DNA from: an uncultured Streptomyces sp.
GTDB taxonomy: Bacteria; Actinomycetota; Actinomycetes; Streptomycetales; Streptomycetaceae
Length of the DNA: 64,000 bases
NCBI RefSeq assembly: GCF_947488945.1
Contig: NZ_CANLBS010000023.1
Span: forward strand, 1-64,000
Reading direction: 5' to 3'
The notes under the pieces are model-generated. The model made no database searches and had not been told where the DNA came from. It was given only the letters and a program-made list of their open reading frames with translations. Made by a program: the position numbers and the translations under genes. Positions 32,481-42,469 of the stretch are shown here, one piece after another; within the stretch, counting starts at the first letter, position 1; every line of letters begins with the position of its first letter.

Positions 32481-33221
32481 TCAGACCCGGGCGTCGCTCG
32501 GTTCGACGACGACGCGCCGCAGCGGCCAGTCTCCGTCCACCACCGCGTCCGCCGAACCCTTGCGGCGCAGGAACGCCTGGAAGTCCGCGGCCCACTCCGC
32601 GTACCAGGTGATCTGGCGCTCGTGCAGCTCGGCCGCGGTGAGGGCGGCGACCGCGGGGTGCCGGCCGGCTATCGCGTACGCGACCCGGACCGCGGCGAGG
32701 GCGTCGGCCGAGGCGTCGTGGGCGCCGCCGTGCACCACGCCGTACTCGGTGCAGACCGCTTCCAGATTGCGCTTGCCCTTGCGGTACCGGTCGACGGCCC
32801 GGTCCACGGTGTACGGGTCGATGACCGGGCCGATGCCCGCCCCGCCCAGCCTGTCCCGCAGGGAGGGCAGCCCGTGGCGGCGCAACTCGGCGCTGAGCAG
32901 CGTCAGATCGAAGGCCGCGTTGTACGCCACCACGGGCACGCCGTCGCGCCAGTGCGCGACGAGCGTGTCGGCGACCTCGTCCGCCACCTCGGCCACCGGG
33001 CGCCCCTCGGCCGCCGCCCGCTCGCTGCTGATCCCGTGGATCGCCGACGCCTGCGCCGGGATCCTGATGCCCGGATCCGCCAGCCACGCCCGCGCGCCCA
33101 CCGGTTCGCCCGTCCCGTCCCCGACGGTGACGACGGCCGCGGTCACGATCCGGGCCTCCAGCGGCTCGGTGCCCGTCGTCTCCAGGTCGAAGCCGACCAG
33201 CGGCTCGCGGTGCCAGCTCAT
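32481..33221 (-). CDS. DnaQ-like 3'-5' exonuclease
   Basis: A 246-residue DEDDh exonuclease. Motif I is VGFDLETTG (Asp, Glu near residues 11-13), motif II YNAAFDLTLL, motif III GGAHDASADALAAV (His-x4-Asp). ATG 33221 is preceded by AAGGAGGTAGGG, a very strong ribosome site. The domain fits the epsilon-like proofreading family, but a free-standing short enzyme may serve nucleic-acid trimming or repair rather than replication. The upstream neighbour is the HEPN protein gene on the same strand. Confidence 0.9.
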   Translation of the reverse strand: MSWHREPLVGFDLETTGTEPLEARIVTAAVVTVGDGTGEPVGARAWLADPGIRIPAQASAIHGISSERAAAEGRPVAEVADEVADTLVAHWRDGVPVVAYNAAFDLTLLSAELRRHGLPSLRDRLGGAGIGPVIDPYTVDRAVDRYRKGKRNLEAVCTEYGVVHGGAHDASADALAAVRVAYAIAGRHPAVAALTAAELHERQITWYAEWAADFQAFLRRKGSADAVVDGDWPLRRVVVEPSDARV

Positions 33222-33286
33222 CCCTACCTCCTTCGTGGTGCTTTCCCCCGATGAGGACACCCTGCCACGCGCCACTGACAGCCCCG

Positions 33287-34525
33287 TCAGGAGACCGGTC
33301 TGGAGTCGGTCCAGACCGACTCGAACTCCTCGCGGTACGTCTCGAACAGTCCGTGCTCGCTGTCCTGCCCCGCGCGCACCACGCCACGCCCGGCCCCGCG
33401 GAGCACCAGCACCGGGGCCTCCATGCCGCGGGCGCGCCGCAGATAGGTCTGCACGACGCCCACGGCGTCCGGGCCGTCCCCGTCCACCAGGTAGGCGGTG
33501 AAGCGGGGCGTCTCGTCGAAGACCTGGATCTGGAAGGCTCCGGGGTCGCGCAGCCGGGCCCGCACCCGGCGCATGTGGAGGATGTTCATCTCCACCGAGC
33601 GGCTCAGTTCGCCCTTCTTGAGCCCGAGTTCCCGCTCGCGCCGCCGGACCGCGCTGCTGGCCGGGTTGATGAACAGGAGGCGGACCCGGCAGCCGGTCTC
33701 GGCCAGCCGGATCAGCCGGCGACCGGAGAAGTTCTGCACCAGCAGGTTGAGCCCTATGCCGATCGCGTCGAGCCTGCGGGCGCCGCCGAACAGGTCCTCG
33801 GCGGGGAGCTGCCGTTGCAGCCGGACCCGGTCGGGGTGGACGGAGACGACGTCGGCGTAGCGGTCGCCGACCAGGGACTCGACCGCGTCCACCGGCAGCC
33901 GGTCGGCGGAGGGGACCGGGGCGCCGCCGCCGAGGATGTCCAGCAGCCGCGCCGAGGCGCGCTCGGCCTGGGCCAGCACGGCTTCGTTGAGCGCCCGGTT
34001 GCGGGAGACGACGTTGCGGGCGACCTCCAGCTCGTCGAGGGCCAGCTCGACGTCCCTGCGGTCGTCGAAGTACGGCTCGAAACACGGCCAGTGCTGGACC
34101 ATCAGCTCGCGGAGCTGCGGCAGGGTGAGGAAGCTGAGCACGTTGTCGTCGGCCGGGTCCAGCAGGTAGCCCTTGCGCCGGGACACCTCGCGCACCGCGA
34201 CGGCCCGCTGCACCCACTCCTGTCCGGCAGGCCCGGCGGCGGCCACCACCCAGTCGTCGCCGTTGACGGGCTCGTAGACCGGCCCCAGGACGGCGGCGAC
34301 CACGGAACGCAGCCGTTGTTCGACGAGATTCAGCCAGATGTACGCACGGCCGGCGCGCTGGGCACGCGTACGCACCTCGCCCCACGCTTCCGCGCCCCAG
34401 CCCAGTTCGGCGCCGATTTCCATGGGCTGCGCCAGGGAGACGGCTCCGGGCGGGGCGTCGTTCGGCTCCCCGTCGTGACTCACGTCACCCGGGGGCAGCT
34501 CGAACCCTCCCGAGCTCACCCGCAT
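33287..34525 (-). CDS. SAV2148-family HEPN protein
   Basis: A 412-residue protein that I recognise as the SAV2148 family, conserved across Streptomyces. The N-terminal half holds a HEPN-like helical domain (RAYIWLNLVEQRLRSVVAAVL, then LTLPQLRELMVQHWPCFEPYF and ARNVVSRNRALNEAV). The C-terminal part (about 270-400) is separate: LIRLAETGCRVRLLFINPAS, FQIQVFDETPRFTAYLVDG and RARGMEAPVLVLRG, with a PLD-like look but without a visible HKD motif. HEPN domains are often RNases or toxins, but an RNase RxxxxH motif is not obvious here. ATG 34525 follows GGAAGGCGG. Function unknown. Confidence 0.92.
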   Translation of the reverse strand: MRVSSGGFELPPGDVSHDGEPNDAPPGAVSLAQPMEIGAELGWGAEAWGEVRTRAQRAGRAYIWLNLVEQRLRSVVAAVLGPVYEPVNGDDWVVAAAGPAGQEWVQRAVAVREVSRRKGYLLDPADDNVLSFLTLPQLRELMVQHWPCFEPYFDDRRDVELALDELEVARNVVSRNRALNEAVLAQAERASARLLDILGGGAPVPSADRLPVDAVESLVGDRYADVVSVHPDRVRLQRQLPAEDLFGGARRLDAIGIGLNLLVQNFSGRRLIRLAETGCRVRLLFINPASSAVRRRERELGLKKGELSRSVEMNILHMRRVRARLRDPGAFQIQVFDETPRFTAYLVDGDGPDAVGVVQTYLRRARGMEAPVLVLRGAGRGVVRAGQDSEHGLFETYREEFESVWTDSRPVS

Positions 34526-34952
34526 ACCGCCTTCCACTCCCCCACCCAACGATCAAGGAAGGGTACTCCGGGGACATGGGGCGGTGCAGCCGGATGGAGA
34601 GGCTCCTTCACCAACTCCCCCACGCATCCGACTCGTTCCGGACATCGAGATGGGGTGGAGTGAGCGGATTCATAGTGATGAAGCACCCTGTCCCCGGCCG
34701 GGCCCTCCGCCGCACCGGCGCGGCGACGCGCTGGACACGCCCGGGGGTGAAGGGCGGCGCGCGGGGTTGACCGGGCCCCCGGAAGCGGCCCGAACACACA
34801 CGGGAAACGGGGGCGTGCGCCGCCGTGCGCGCCCCGCCGCTTCCGGCCGAACCGCCCGGCGTACTAGGTAAGGACCCCACTTTCGGGGATTATCTGGCTG
34901 AAGAGCCCGAGAACGGCACCGCACCCGGATCAGAAATGGAAGAGTCATATCT
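34526..34952 (+). promoter_or_regulatory. Gap before debranching enzyme, putative promoter
   Basis: A 427-base gap between divergent genes. TTCCGG (34841-34846) and TAGGTA (34865-34870) are spaced 18 bases, a plausible streptomycete promoter with an 82-base leader to the glgX ATG. Ten-bp inverted repeats CCGGAAGCGG (34779-34788) and CCGCTTCCGG (34837-34846) flank the region just upstream and might be an operator or stem. No gene is seen. Confidence 0.45.
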
Positions 34953-37133
34953 ATGCAGGTCTGGCCGGGACACGCGTATCCGCTCGGCGCCACGTACGAC
35001 GGCGCCGGAACCAACTTCGCGGTCTTCTCGGAGGCCGCCCACCGCATCGAGTTGTGCCTGTTGCACGACGACGGTTCGGAGACGGCGGTCGAACTCCGTG
35101 AGTCCGACGCCTTCGTCCGGCATGCCTACCTGCCCGGCGTGATGCCGGGTCAGCGCTACGGCTTCCGGGTGCACGGCCCCTACGAACCGGAGCACGGGCA
35201 GCGGTGCAACTCCGCCAAGCTGCTGCTCGACCCCTACGCGCGGGCCGTCTCGGGGAAGATCGAGTGGGGCGAGGCGGTGTACGGCTACCCCTTCGGGCGG
35301 CCGGACGAGCGCAACGACCTCGACTCCGCCCCGCACATGATGTCGTCGGTGGTGGTCAACCCGTACTTCGACTGGGGCGACGACCGGCGCCCCCGGACGG
35401 ACTATCACCGCACGGTGATCTACGAGGCCCACGTCAAGGGCCTGACGATGCTTCACCCGGGCCTGCCCGAGGAACTGCGCGGGACGTACGCCGGGCTGGC
35501 GCACCCCGAGGTCATCGCCCACCTGACCGAGCTGGGGGTGACCGCGATCGAGCTGATGCCGGTGCACCAGTTCGTCCAGGACCACCGGCTGGCCGACGCG
35601 GGCCTCGCCAACTACTGGGGGTACAACACCATCGGCTTCTTCGCCCCGCACAACGCGTACGCCTCCTGGGGCGACCGCGGCGAGCAGGTGCTGGAGTTCA
35701 AGCAGGCGGTGAAGGCGCTGCACCAGGCGGGCATCGAGGTCATCCTCGACGTCGTCTACAACCACACCGCCGAGGGCAACCACCTGGGGCCGACGCTCTC
35801 CTTCCGGGGGCTCGACAACGCCTCGTACTACCGGCTGACCGACGACCAGCGCTATTACATGGACACCACCGGCACCGGGAACTCACTGCTGATGCGGTCC
35901 CCGCACGTGCTCCAGATGATCATGGACTCGCTGCGGTACTGGGTCACCGAGATGCATGTGGACGGCTTCCGCTTCGACCTCGCGGCGACGCTGGCGCGCC
36001 AGTTCCACGAGGTGGACCGGCTGTCGTCGTTCTTCGACCTGGTGCAGCAGGACCCGGTGGTGAGCCAGGTGAAGCTGATCGCGGAGCCGTGGGACGTCGG
36101 TGAGGGCGGTTACCAGGTGGGGAACTTCCCGCCGCTGTGGACCGAGTGGAACGGCAAGTACCGCGACACCGTGCGCGACCTGTGGCGGGGCGAGCCGCGG
36201 ACCCTGGCGGAGTTCGCCGGGCGGCTGACCGGCTCCTCGGACCTCTACCAGGACGACGGGCGCCGACCGCTGGCCTCGATCAACTTCACCACCTGCCACG
36301 ACGGTTTCACCCTGCACGACCTGGTCTCGTACAACGACAAGCACAACGACGCCAACGGCGAGGGCAACCGCGACGGCGAGAGCCACAACCGGTCCTGGAA
36401 CTGCGGGGTGGAGGGCGACACCGAGGACGAGGCGGTGCGGGAGCTGCGGGAGCGGCAGATGCGCAACTTCATCGCCACCCTGATGCTGTCCCAGGGCGTA
36501 CCCATGCTGAGCCACGGCGACGAGTTCGCCCGCACCCAGCGGGGTAACAACAACGCCTACTGCCAGGACAACGAGCTGTCTTGGGTGCACTGGCCGGCGC
36601 CGCGTTCCGCCTCCGACGGCCGGGGCGAGGGTGAGGGTGACGGGGACGAGGCGGCGGGCGGCTCGGCGGGGGCGGACGTACGCCTGCTGGAGTTCACGCG
36701 CTCGATGGTCTGGCTCCGCCGCGACCACCCGGTGTTCCGCCGTCGCCGCTTCTTCCACGGGCGTCCGGTGGAGGGAACCCACGACGAGCTGTCCGACATC
36801 GCGTGGTTCACCCCCGAGGGCGAGGAGATGACCCAGCGGGACTGGCAGGCGGCGCACGCCAAGGCGATGACCGTGTTCCTGAACGGCCACGCGATCTCCG
36901 AGCCGGGGCCGCGCGGCGAGCGGATCTCCGACGACTCGTTCCTGCTGATGTTCAACGCGGGCGCGGAGACGCTGGAATTCGCCGTTCCGGTGAACCACGG
37001 GGCGCACTGGGAGGTGGTGGTCGACACCGCGCTCCGGGACGGCGTGCCGCCGGGCGCCGGACCGAAGGTGTCGGCGGGCGAGCGGGTCCAGCTCGTCGGC
37101 CGCAGCCTCACGGTGCTCAAGCGGCCCGCATAG
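34953..37133 (+). CDS. glgX: Glycogen debranching enzyme (GlgX/TreX)
   Basis: A 726-residue GH13 isoamylase-type enzyme that removes alpha-1,6 branches. An N-terminal CBM48 (YPLGATYDGAGTNFAVFSEAA) leads into a TIM barrel. Conserved regions I-IV are DVVYNHTAEGN, VDGFRFDLAATL (nucleophile Asp), LIAEPWDVG (acid/base Glu) and FTTCHDGFTLHD. A Gly/Asp/Glu insert lies near residue 555. Start ATG 34953 follows GGAAGAG at eight bases. Beside treY and treZ it most likely acts as TreX, feeding linear maltodextrins to trehalose synthesis. Confidence 0.95.
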   Translation: MQVWPGHAYPLGATYDGAGTNFAVFSEAAHRIELCLLHDDGSETAVELRESDAFVRHAYLPGVMPGQRYGFRVHGPYEPEHGQRCNSAKLLLDPYARAVSGKIEWGEAVYGYPFGRPDERNDLDSAPHMMSSVVVNPYFDWGDDRRPRTDYHRTVIYEAHVKGLTMLHPGLPEELRGTYAGLAHPEVIAHLTELGVTAIELMPVHQFVQDHRLADAGLANYWGYNTIGFFAPHNAYASWGDRGEQVLEFKQAVKALHQAGIEVILDVVYNHTAEGNHLGPTLSFRGLDNASYYRLTDDQRYYMDTTGTGNSLLMRSPHVLQMIMDSLRYWVTEMHVDGFRFDLAATLARQFHEVDRLSSFFDLVQQDPVVSQVKLIAEPWDVGEGGYQVGNFPPLWTEWNGKYRDTVRDLWRGEPRTLAEFAGRLTGSSDLYQDDGRRPLASINFTTCHDGFTLHDLVSYNDKHNDANGEGNRDGESHNRSWNCGVEGDTEDEAVRELRERQMRNFIATLMLSQGVPMLSHGDEFARTQRGNNNAYCQDNELSWVHWPAPRSASDGRGEGEGDGDEAAGGSAGADVRLLEFTRSMVWLRRDHPVFRRRRFFHGRPVEGTHDELSDIAWFTPEGEEMTQRDWQAAHAKAMTVFLNGHAISEPGPRGERISDDSFLLMFNAGAETLEFAVPVNHGAHWEVVVDTALRDGVPPGAGPKVSAGERVQLVGRSLTVLKRPA

Positions 37134-37184
37134 GCCCGCCCGGCCCTTCCGGGGCGCTCCGGGGCCGACCGGCCACGAAGCGCC

Positions 37185-37251
<67 letters not shown>

Positions 37252-37352
37252 GGCCGAACGGGTGGTGCCGGCGGGTGAATTCCCCGGCGCGCGCGGGCTG
37301 CGTACCGCCGCCCGATGACACGGATCGGCTCGGGCTGGGTACTTACGTGTGC

Positions 37353-39725
37353 ATGACGCCATCCGCCACGTACCGGCTCCAGCTCCAACCGGACTTCACC
37401 TTCGCGGCCGCCGGGGACGCGGTTCCCCACCTGGCCTCGCTCGGTGTCTCGCATCTGCACCTCTCCCCCGTGCTGGAGGCCGTACCCGGCTCACGGCACG
37501 GGTACGACGTGGTGGACCCGACCCGGGTCCGGGACGAGCTGGGCGGTGAGGAGGGGCTGCGCCGGCTCGCCGCGACCGCCCGCGCGCACGGACTCGGGCT
37601 GATCCTCGACATCGTGCCGAACCACATGGCGGCCTCGCCGCGCCACAACCCCGCGCTGCGCGAGGTGCTGCGCGTGGGACCGGACTCGCCGTACGCCCGC
37701 TGGTTCGACATCGACTGGGCCGCGGGCGGTGGCAAGGTGCTGCTGCCGGTGCTCGGCGGCCGGGTCGGCGACGAGCTCGGCCGGTTCACCGTCGACGGCG
37801 AGGTGCTGCGCTACGGCGAGCAGGAGTTCCCGCTCCGGGCCGGGACGTCCTCGCTGCCGCTGCCGGAGCTGCTGGACGCCCAGCACTACCGGCTGGCCTG
37901 GTGGCGGCTGGCCCGCACCGAGCTGAACTACCGCCGCTTCTTCACCGTCTCCGAGCTGATCGGCGTGCGGATCGAGGACCCGGAGGTCTTCACCGCCACC
38001 CACGCCAAGGTGCTGGAGCTGATCGCGGACGGCGTGGTGGACGGGCTGCGCGTCGACCACCCGGACGGACTGGCCGACCCCGGCGCCTATCTGGACCGGC
38101 TGGCGGCGGCCACCGGCAGCCGGTGGACGGTGGTGGAGAAGATCCTCACCGGACAGGAGACGCTGCCCGCCGGCTGGGCGGTCGCCGGCACCACCGGCTA
38201 CGACGCGCTGCACCGGATCGACGGCCTGTTCACCGACCCGGACGGGGCCGCCGAGCTGGTGGGCCGGTACCGGGACTTCGCCGGGCCGCCCGAGGACCGC
38301 GGCGGCTACTGGCCGGCGACCGTCCGGCGCGCCGCCGAGCACGTGGTGGAGCACGAGCTGGCGGCGGAGACCGCCTGGCTCACCCGGCTGGCCACCGAGG
38401 TCTGCGCGGCCGACCCCGCCCTGCGCGACCACGCGCCGTGGGCGCTGCGCACCGCACTCCGCGAACTGCTGGTCCGCGTCCCCGTCTACCGCCCGTACGT
38501 CACGGCCGGCGGCCCGGTGACGGAACTCGCGGAGTCCGCGCTCCCGGAGTCAGCGGTGCGCGACGCGAAGGCGGCGTTCGACGTGCCGGAGGAGGCCACC
38601 GCCGTCGAGGTCGTCCGGGAACTGGCGCTGGGGCGGCTCGGTGACGGCCCGGCGCAGGCCGCTTTCTGCGCCCGGTTCGCCCAGACCGCCTCGGCGCTGC
38701 ACGCCAAGTCCGTGGAGGACACCGCCTTCTACCGGTACGTCCCGCTGATCTCCGCCACCGAGGTGGGCGGCGACCCCGGCCGGCCCGCCGTGGCGCCCGA
38801 GGAGTTCCACGCGTTCAGCGCGCGCCTCGCGCGCGACTGGCCCGGCACCGGCACCGTGCTCACGACGCACGACGCCAAGCGCAGCGGGGACGTGCGCGCC
38901 CGTGTCGCGGTGCTCTCGGAGTGCCCGCGCCGCTGGGCGGAGCTGGTGGACCGGCTGGCGAAGGCCACCGGAGTGCTGCCGCCCGATCCCCAACTCGCCT
39001 GGAACGCGTGGCAGTCGGCGTTCGGCTGCGCGGACCTCGACGCCCACGAACTGGCCGGCCGGCTGGAGCCGGCCCTGCTGAAGGCCGTCCGCGAGGCGGG
39101 GCTCTCCACCACCTGGACCGAGCCCGACCCGGCGTACGAGCGGGCGGTGTCGGACTTCGTGGCGGCCGGTCCGGGCAGCGCCGAGGGGCCGGTGCGGGAG
39201 CTGCTGACCGGCTTCGCCCGGGAGCTGCGCCCCCATGTGCGGGCCAATGTGCTCGGCGCGGCGCTGGTGCACCTGACCATGCCGGGCGTGCCGGACCTCT
39301 ACCAAGGCACCGAGGACGACTATCTGGCGCTGGTCGACCCGGACAACCGCCGCCCGTTCCGGCGGCCGGGCGGGGAGCCGAGCGAGAAGGCGGCGCTGAC
39401 GGCCGCCGCCCTGGATCTGCGCTCGCGGCTGCCGGAGGCGTACGGCGAGTCGGGGACGTACGCCCCGCTGGCCGTGCGGGGCCCGGCGGCCGACCATCTG
39501 CTGGCGTTCGCCCGCTCCGGGGAGGCCGTCACCGCGGTCACCCGGCTGTCGCTGCGGCTGGCGGAGGCGGGCGGCTGGCGGGACACCGTGCTCACCCTGC
39601 CGGACACCGGGCGCTGGGCCGATGTGCTGGCTCCGGAGCGGGAGTTCACCGGTGGCGAGGTCGCGGCGGCGGAGCTGTTCGCGGCCCGGCCGGTGGCGCT
39701 GCTGCGCCGGGTGCGGGAGGGGTAG
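37353..39725 (+). CDS. treY: Maltooligosyl trehalose synthase
   Basis: A 790-residue GH13 enzyme (TreY) that isomerises the reducing-end glucose of maltodextrins to an alpha-1,1 bond. SATYRLQLQPDFTF begins the family N-terminus; LSPVLEAVPGSRHGYDVVDP, LGLILDIVPNHMA, DGLRVDHPDGLADP and TVLTTHDAKRSGDVRARVAVL are signatures, with VVEKIL supplying the acid/base region. ATG 37353 lacks a good ribosome site; GTG 37347 is an alternative. Its partner TreZ is encoded at 40636, beyond an antisense FHA gene. Confidence 0.95.
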   Translation: MTPSATYRLQLQPDFTFAAAGDAVPHLASLGVSHLHLSPVLEAVPGSRHGYDVVDPTRVRDELGGEEGLRRLAATARAHGLGLILDIVPNHMAASPRHNPALREVLRVGPDSPYARWFDIDWAAGGGKVLLPVLGGRVGDELGRFTVDGEVLRYGEQEFPLRAGTSSLPLPELLDAQHYRLAWWRLARTELNYRRFFTVSELIGVRIEDPEVFTATHAKVLELIADGVVDGLRVDHPDGLADPGAYLDRLAAATGSRWTVVEKILTGQETLPAGWAVAGTTGYDALHRIDGLFTDPDGAAELVGRYRDFAGPPEDRGGYWPATVRRAAEHVVEHELAAETAWLTRLATEVCAADPALRDHAPWALRTALRELLVRVPVYRPYVTAGGPVTELAESALPESAVRDAKAAFDVPEEATAVEVVRELALGRLGDGPAQAAFCARFAQTASALHAKSVEDTAFYRYVPLISATEVGGDPGRPAVAPEEFHAFSARLARDWPGTGTVLTTHDAKRSGDVRARVAVLSECPRRWAELVDRLAKATGVLPPDPQLAWNAWQSAFGCADLDAHELAGRLEPALLKAVREAGLSTTWTEPDPAYERAVSDFVAAGPGSAEGPVRELLTGFARELRPHVRANVLGAALVHLTMPGVPDLYQGTEDDYLALVDPDNRRPFRRPGGEPSEKAALTAAALDLRSRLPEAYGESGTYAPLAVRGPAADHLLAFARSGEAVTAVTRLSLRLAEAGGWRDTVLTLPDTGRWADVLAPEREFTGGEVAAAELFAARPVALLRRVREG

Positions 39726-39775
39726 CGCGCAGCCGGGCGGGCGTCGGCCCGCCCGGCCGGTCGCCGGGGCGGGCG

Positions 39776-40342
39776 TCAGCCCCGCTGCGGCGGGACCGGG
39801 GCGGTGAGGCGGAAGCTCATCCGGCCGAAGCTGACCTGGTCGCCGTCGCGGACCGGAACCGCGCCGGTCACCCGCTGGCGGTTCACACAGGTGCCGTTGG
39901 TGGAGCCGAGGTCGCGGATCATCCACCAGCCGCCGTGCGCGGTCAGTTCGGCGTGCCGCCGGGAGACCGTCTCGTGGTTGAGCCGCAGGCCGTTGCCGGG
40001 ATCGCGGCCGATCAGCAGCGGCGCCGGTCCGGCGGGCGGCAGCAGCAGCCTCGGCAGCCGTTCGGTCTGCCAGGCCATCCGGATCCGGGAGGGAAACCCG
40101 GAGACCTCTCCGACTGCCCGGTACAGCCGGCGCGACCACGGCTCGCGCGACGTCAGGTCCGCGGTGAGCGCGGCGAGTTGGTCGGACCGGTGCGCGGCGA
40201 AGGCGAGTTCCATGCGGCGCACGAACGTGTCGTGGGAGAGCCGCCCCTGCGCCGCGCCCTCCCGGAGCACGTCGAGCACACGGTCCCGCTGGGCGTCGGA
40301 CACCCGCGCGGGAGTCGTGCTGGGCTCGAAGGAGGACGTCAC
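39776..40342 (-). CDS. DUF1707-FHA domain protein
   Basis: A 188-residue protein. Residues 13-65 match DUF1707 (RVSDAQRDRVLDVLREGAAQ, LSHDTFVRRMELAFAA, DLTADL-like end). Residues 95-185 form an FHA domain: LLIGRDPGN, VSRRHAEL, DLGSTNGT and RDGDQVSFG, all phospho-threonine binding signatures. It should bind a partner phosphorylated by a Ser/Thr kinase. GTG 40342 has no Shine-Dalgarno. It lies on the opposite strand between treY and treZ; 293 bases separate its start from treZ and must hold divergent promoters. Confidence 0.9.
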   Translation of the reverse strand: MTSSFEPSTTPARVSDAQRDRVLDVLREGAAQGRLSHDTFVRRMELAFAAHRSDQLAALTADLTSREPWSRRLYRAVGEVSGFPSRIRMAWQTERLPRLLLPPAGPAPLLIGRDPGNGLRLNHETVSRRHAELTAHGGWWMIRDLGSTNGTCVNRQRVTGAVPVRDGDQVSFGRMSFRLTAPVPPQRG

Positions 40343-40635
40343 AGTGCCGATTGTCGGGCCGAGGCCCCCGCACTGTCCAGAACGGGCGGCGCCCGGAACG
40401 GCCGGTCCCCGCGGAACACCGGCTTCCGCGCTCGGGTGCGTACGGCTCCCGGGGAGTCCGGTCCCGGTCGCGGGCCGTGTCACGTATGAGCGGGACGCGG
40501 CCGGGAAATGATCAGGTCCGAACGGCCTTCGCCGGGGAACGGGCGGGCTCCGGCACGGGGAGGCCGCGGCGGCGCGCCCGGCCGATCATGGGACCACCCG
40601 GCCCTTTCATGCGGACGACGGACGAGGAGTGGCGG

Positions 40636-42396
40636 ATGCAGTTCGAGGTGTGGGCCCCGGACGCGGCGGCGGTGGAGCTCCGGCTGTCCGGTGCGGGCGT
40701 GCCGATGGAGCGCGACCCGGCGCGTGCGGGCTGGTGGACGGCGCAGGCGGAGGCCGCCGACGGCGACCGGTACGGCTACTCGCTGGACGGCGGGCCGGTG
40801 CTGCCCGACCCCCGTTCGCGGCGGCAGCCGGGCGGCCCGGACGGGGAGAGCGCGGTGGTGGACCAGGACGCGTACGCCTGGGCGCATCCGTGGCCGGGGC
40901 GCGGGCTGCCGGGCGCGGTGCTGTACGAGCTGCACGTCGGGACGTACACCGGCGCGGGCACCTTCGACGCGGCCGCGGACCGGCTGGGCCATCTGGCGGA
41001 GCTGGGCGTCACCCATGTGTCGCTGATGCCGGTCTGCCCGTTCCCGGGCACCCACGGATGGGGGTACGAGGGCGTCTCGCTGTGGGCGGTGCACGAGCCG
41101 TACGGCGGGCCGGAGGGGTTCAAGCGGTTCGTGGACACCGCGCACGGCCTCGGGCTCGGTGTGCTGCTCGACGTGGTGCACAACCACCTCGGCCCGTCCG
41201 GCAACCACCTGCCCGCCTTCGGCCCGTACTTCACCGACACCCATCACACCCCGTGGGGCTCGGCGGTCAATCTGGACGCCCCGGGGTCCGACGAGGTCCG
41301 GGCCTACCTCCTCGGCAGCGCGCTCGCCTGGATGCGCGACTTCCGCCTCGACGGGCTGCGGCTGGACGCGGTGCACGCGCTCGCCGACACCCGCGCGCTG
41401 ACCTACCTGGAGGAGCTGGCAGCGGCCACCGACGCGCTGGCCGCGGAGCTGGGCCGGCCGCTGGCGCTCGTCGCCGAGTCGGACCTCTGCGACCCGCGCA
41501 CGACGACCCCGCGCGCGCAGGGCGGCCTCGGGCTCCACGCCCAATGGAACGACGACTTCCACCACGCGCTGCACACCGCGCTCACCGGCGAGTCCCAGGG
41601 CTACTACGCCGACTTCGCCGCCGCCCCGCTGGCCGCCCTGTCCAAGACGGTGACCCGCGCGTTCTTCCACGACGGCACGTACTCCAGCTTCCGGGGGCGC
41701 GTGCACGGCCGCCCGGTCGACGTGTCCCGGTCCGCGGCGCACCGGTTCGTCGGGTACGCGCAGACGCACGACCAGATCGGCAACCGGGCGCTCGGCGACA
41801 GGCTGGCCGCCTCCCTGTCGCCCGGTCTCCAGGCGTGCGCCGCGGCCCTGGTGCTGACCGGGCCGTTCACCCCGATGCTGTTCATGGGTGAGGAGTGGGG
41901 CGCCCGCACGCCGTGGCAGTTCTTCACCGACCACACCGACCCCGAGCTGGCCGAGGCCGTACGCAACGGCAGACGAAGGGAGTTCGGGGCGCACGGCTGG
42001 GCCGAGGAGGAGATCCCCGACCCGCAGGACGCCGCCACCCGTGACCGTTCGTGCCTGGACTGGACCGAACCGGACCGCGAGCCGCACGCCCGGCTGCTCG
42101 ACTGGTACCGCGAACTGATCGCTCTGCGGCGCACCTTGCCCGATCTGCACGATCCGGACCTGGCCTCGGTGAAGGTCGCCCACGACGAGGACGCCCGCTG
42201 GCTCGCCTACCGCCGGGGCGACGTGCGCGTCGCGGTGAACCTGTCGGACGCCGAGGCCGTCGTCCCGCTCGGCGCGCCCCGGCACCGAGGCGACGGCGGC
42301 AAGGTGCTGGCCTCCTGGGGCGAGGTGTCCGCCCCGGACGCCGACGGACTGCTGCGCCTGCCGGCCGAGTCGTGCGCGGTGCTGTTCGACGGGTGA
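40636..42396 (+). CDS. treZ: Maltooligosyl trehalose trehalohydrolase
   Basis: A 586-residue GH13 enzyme (TreZ) that releases trehalose from the TreY product. An N-terminal E-set domain (FEVWAPDAAAVELRLSGAG) precedes a barrel with VLYELHVGTYT, LLDVVHNHLGPSGNH, FRLDGLRLDAVHAL (nucleophile Asp), LVAESDL (Glu) and YAQTHDQIGNRALGDRL. ATG 40636 follows GAGGAG at six bases. The gene is downstream of treY in the same direction but needs its own promoter because the FHA gene lies between. Confidence 0.95.
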   Translation: MQFEVWAPDAAAVELRLSGAGVPMERDPARAGWWTAQAEAADGDRYGYSLDGGPVLPDPRSRRQPGGPDGESAVVDQDAYAWAHPWPGRGLPGAVLYELHVGTYTGAGTFDAAADRLGHLAELGVTHVSLMPVCPFPGTHGWGYEGVSLWAVHEPYGGPEGFKRFVDTAHGLGLGVLLDVVHNHLGPSGNHLPAFGPYFTDTHHTPWGSAVNLDAPGSDEVRAYLLGSALAWMRDFRLDGLRLDAVHALADTRALTYLEELAAATDALAAELGRPLALVAESDLCDPRTTTPRAQGGLGLHAQWNDDFHHALHTALTGESQGYYADFAAAPLAALSKTVTRAFFHDGTYSSFRGRVHGRPVDVSRSAAHRFVGYAQTHDQIGNRALGDRLAASLSPGLQACAAALVLTGPFTPMLFMGEEWGARTPWQFFTDHTDPELAEAVRNGRRREFGAHGWAEEEIPDPQDAATRDRSCLDWTEPDREPHARLLDWYRELIALRRTLPDLHDPDLASVKVAHDEDARWLAYRRGDVRVAVNLSDAEAVVPLGAPRHRGDGGKVLASWGEVSAPDADGLLRLPAESCAVLFDG

Positions 42397-42469
42397 GCCC
42401 CGCACGGGGGGCCCGGACGGGGGCCCGGACGGATGGACGTGTGAGGCGGCCGTGCGGGAGGCCCCCGGC

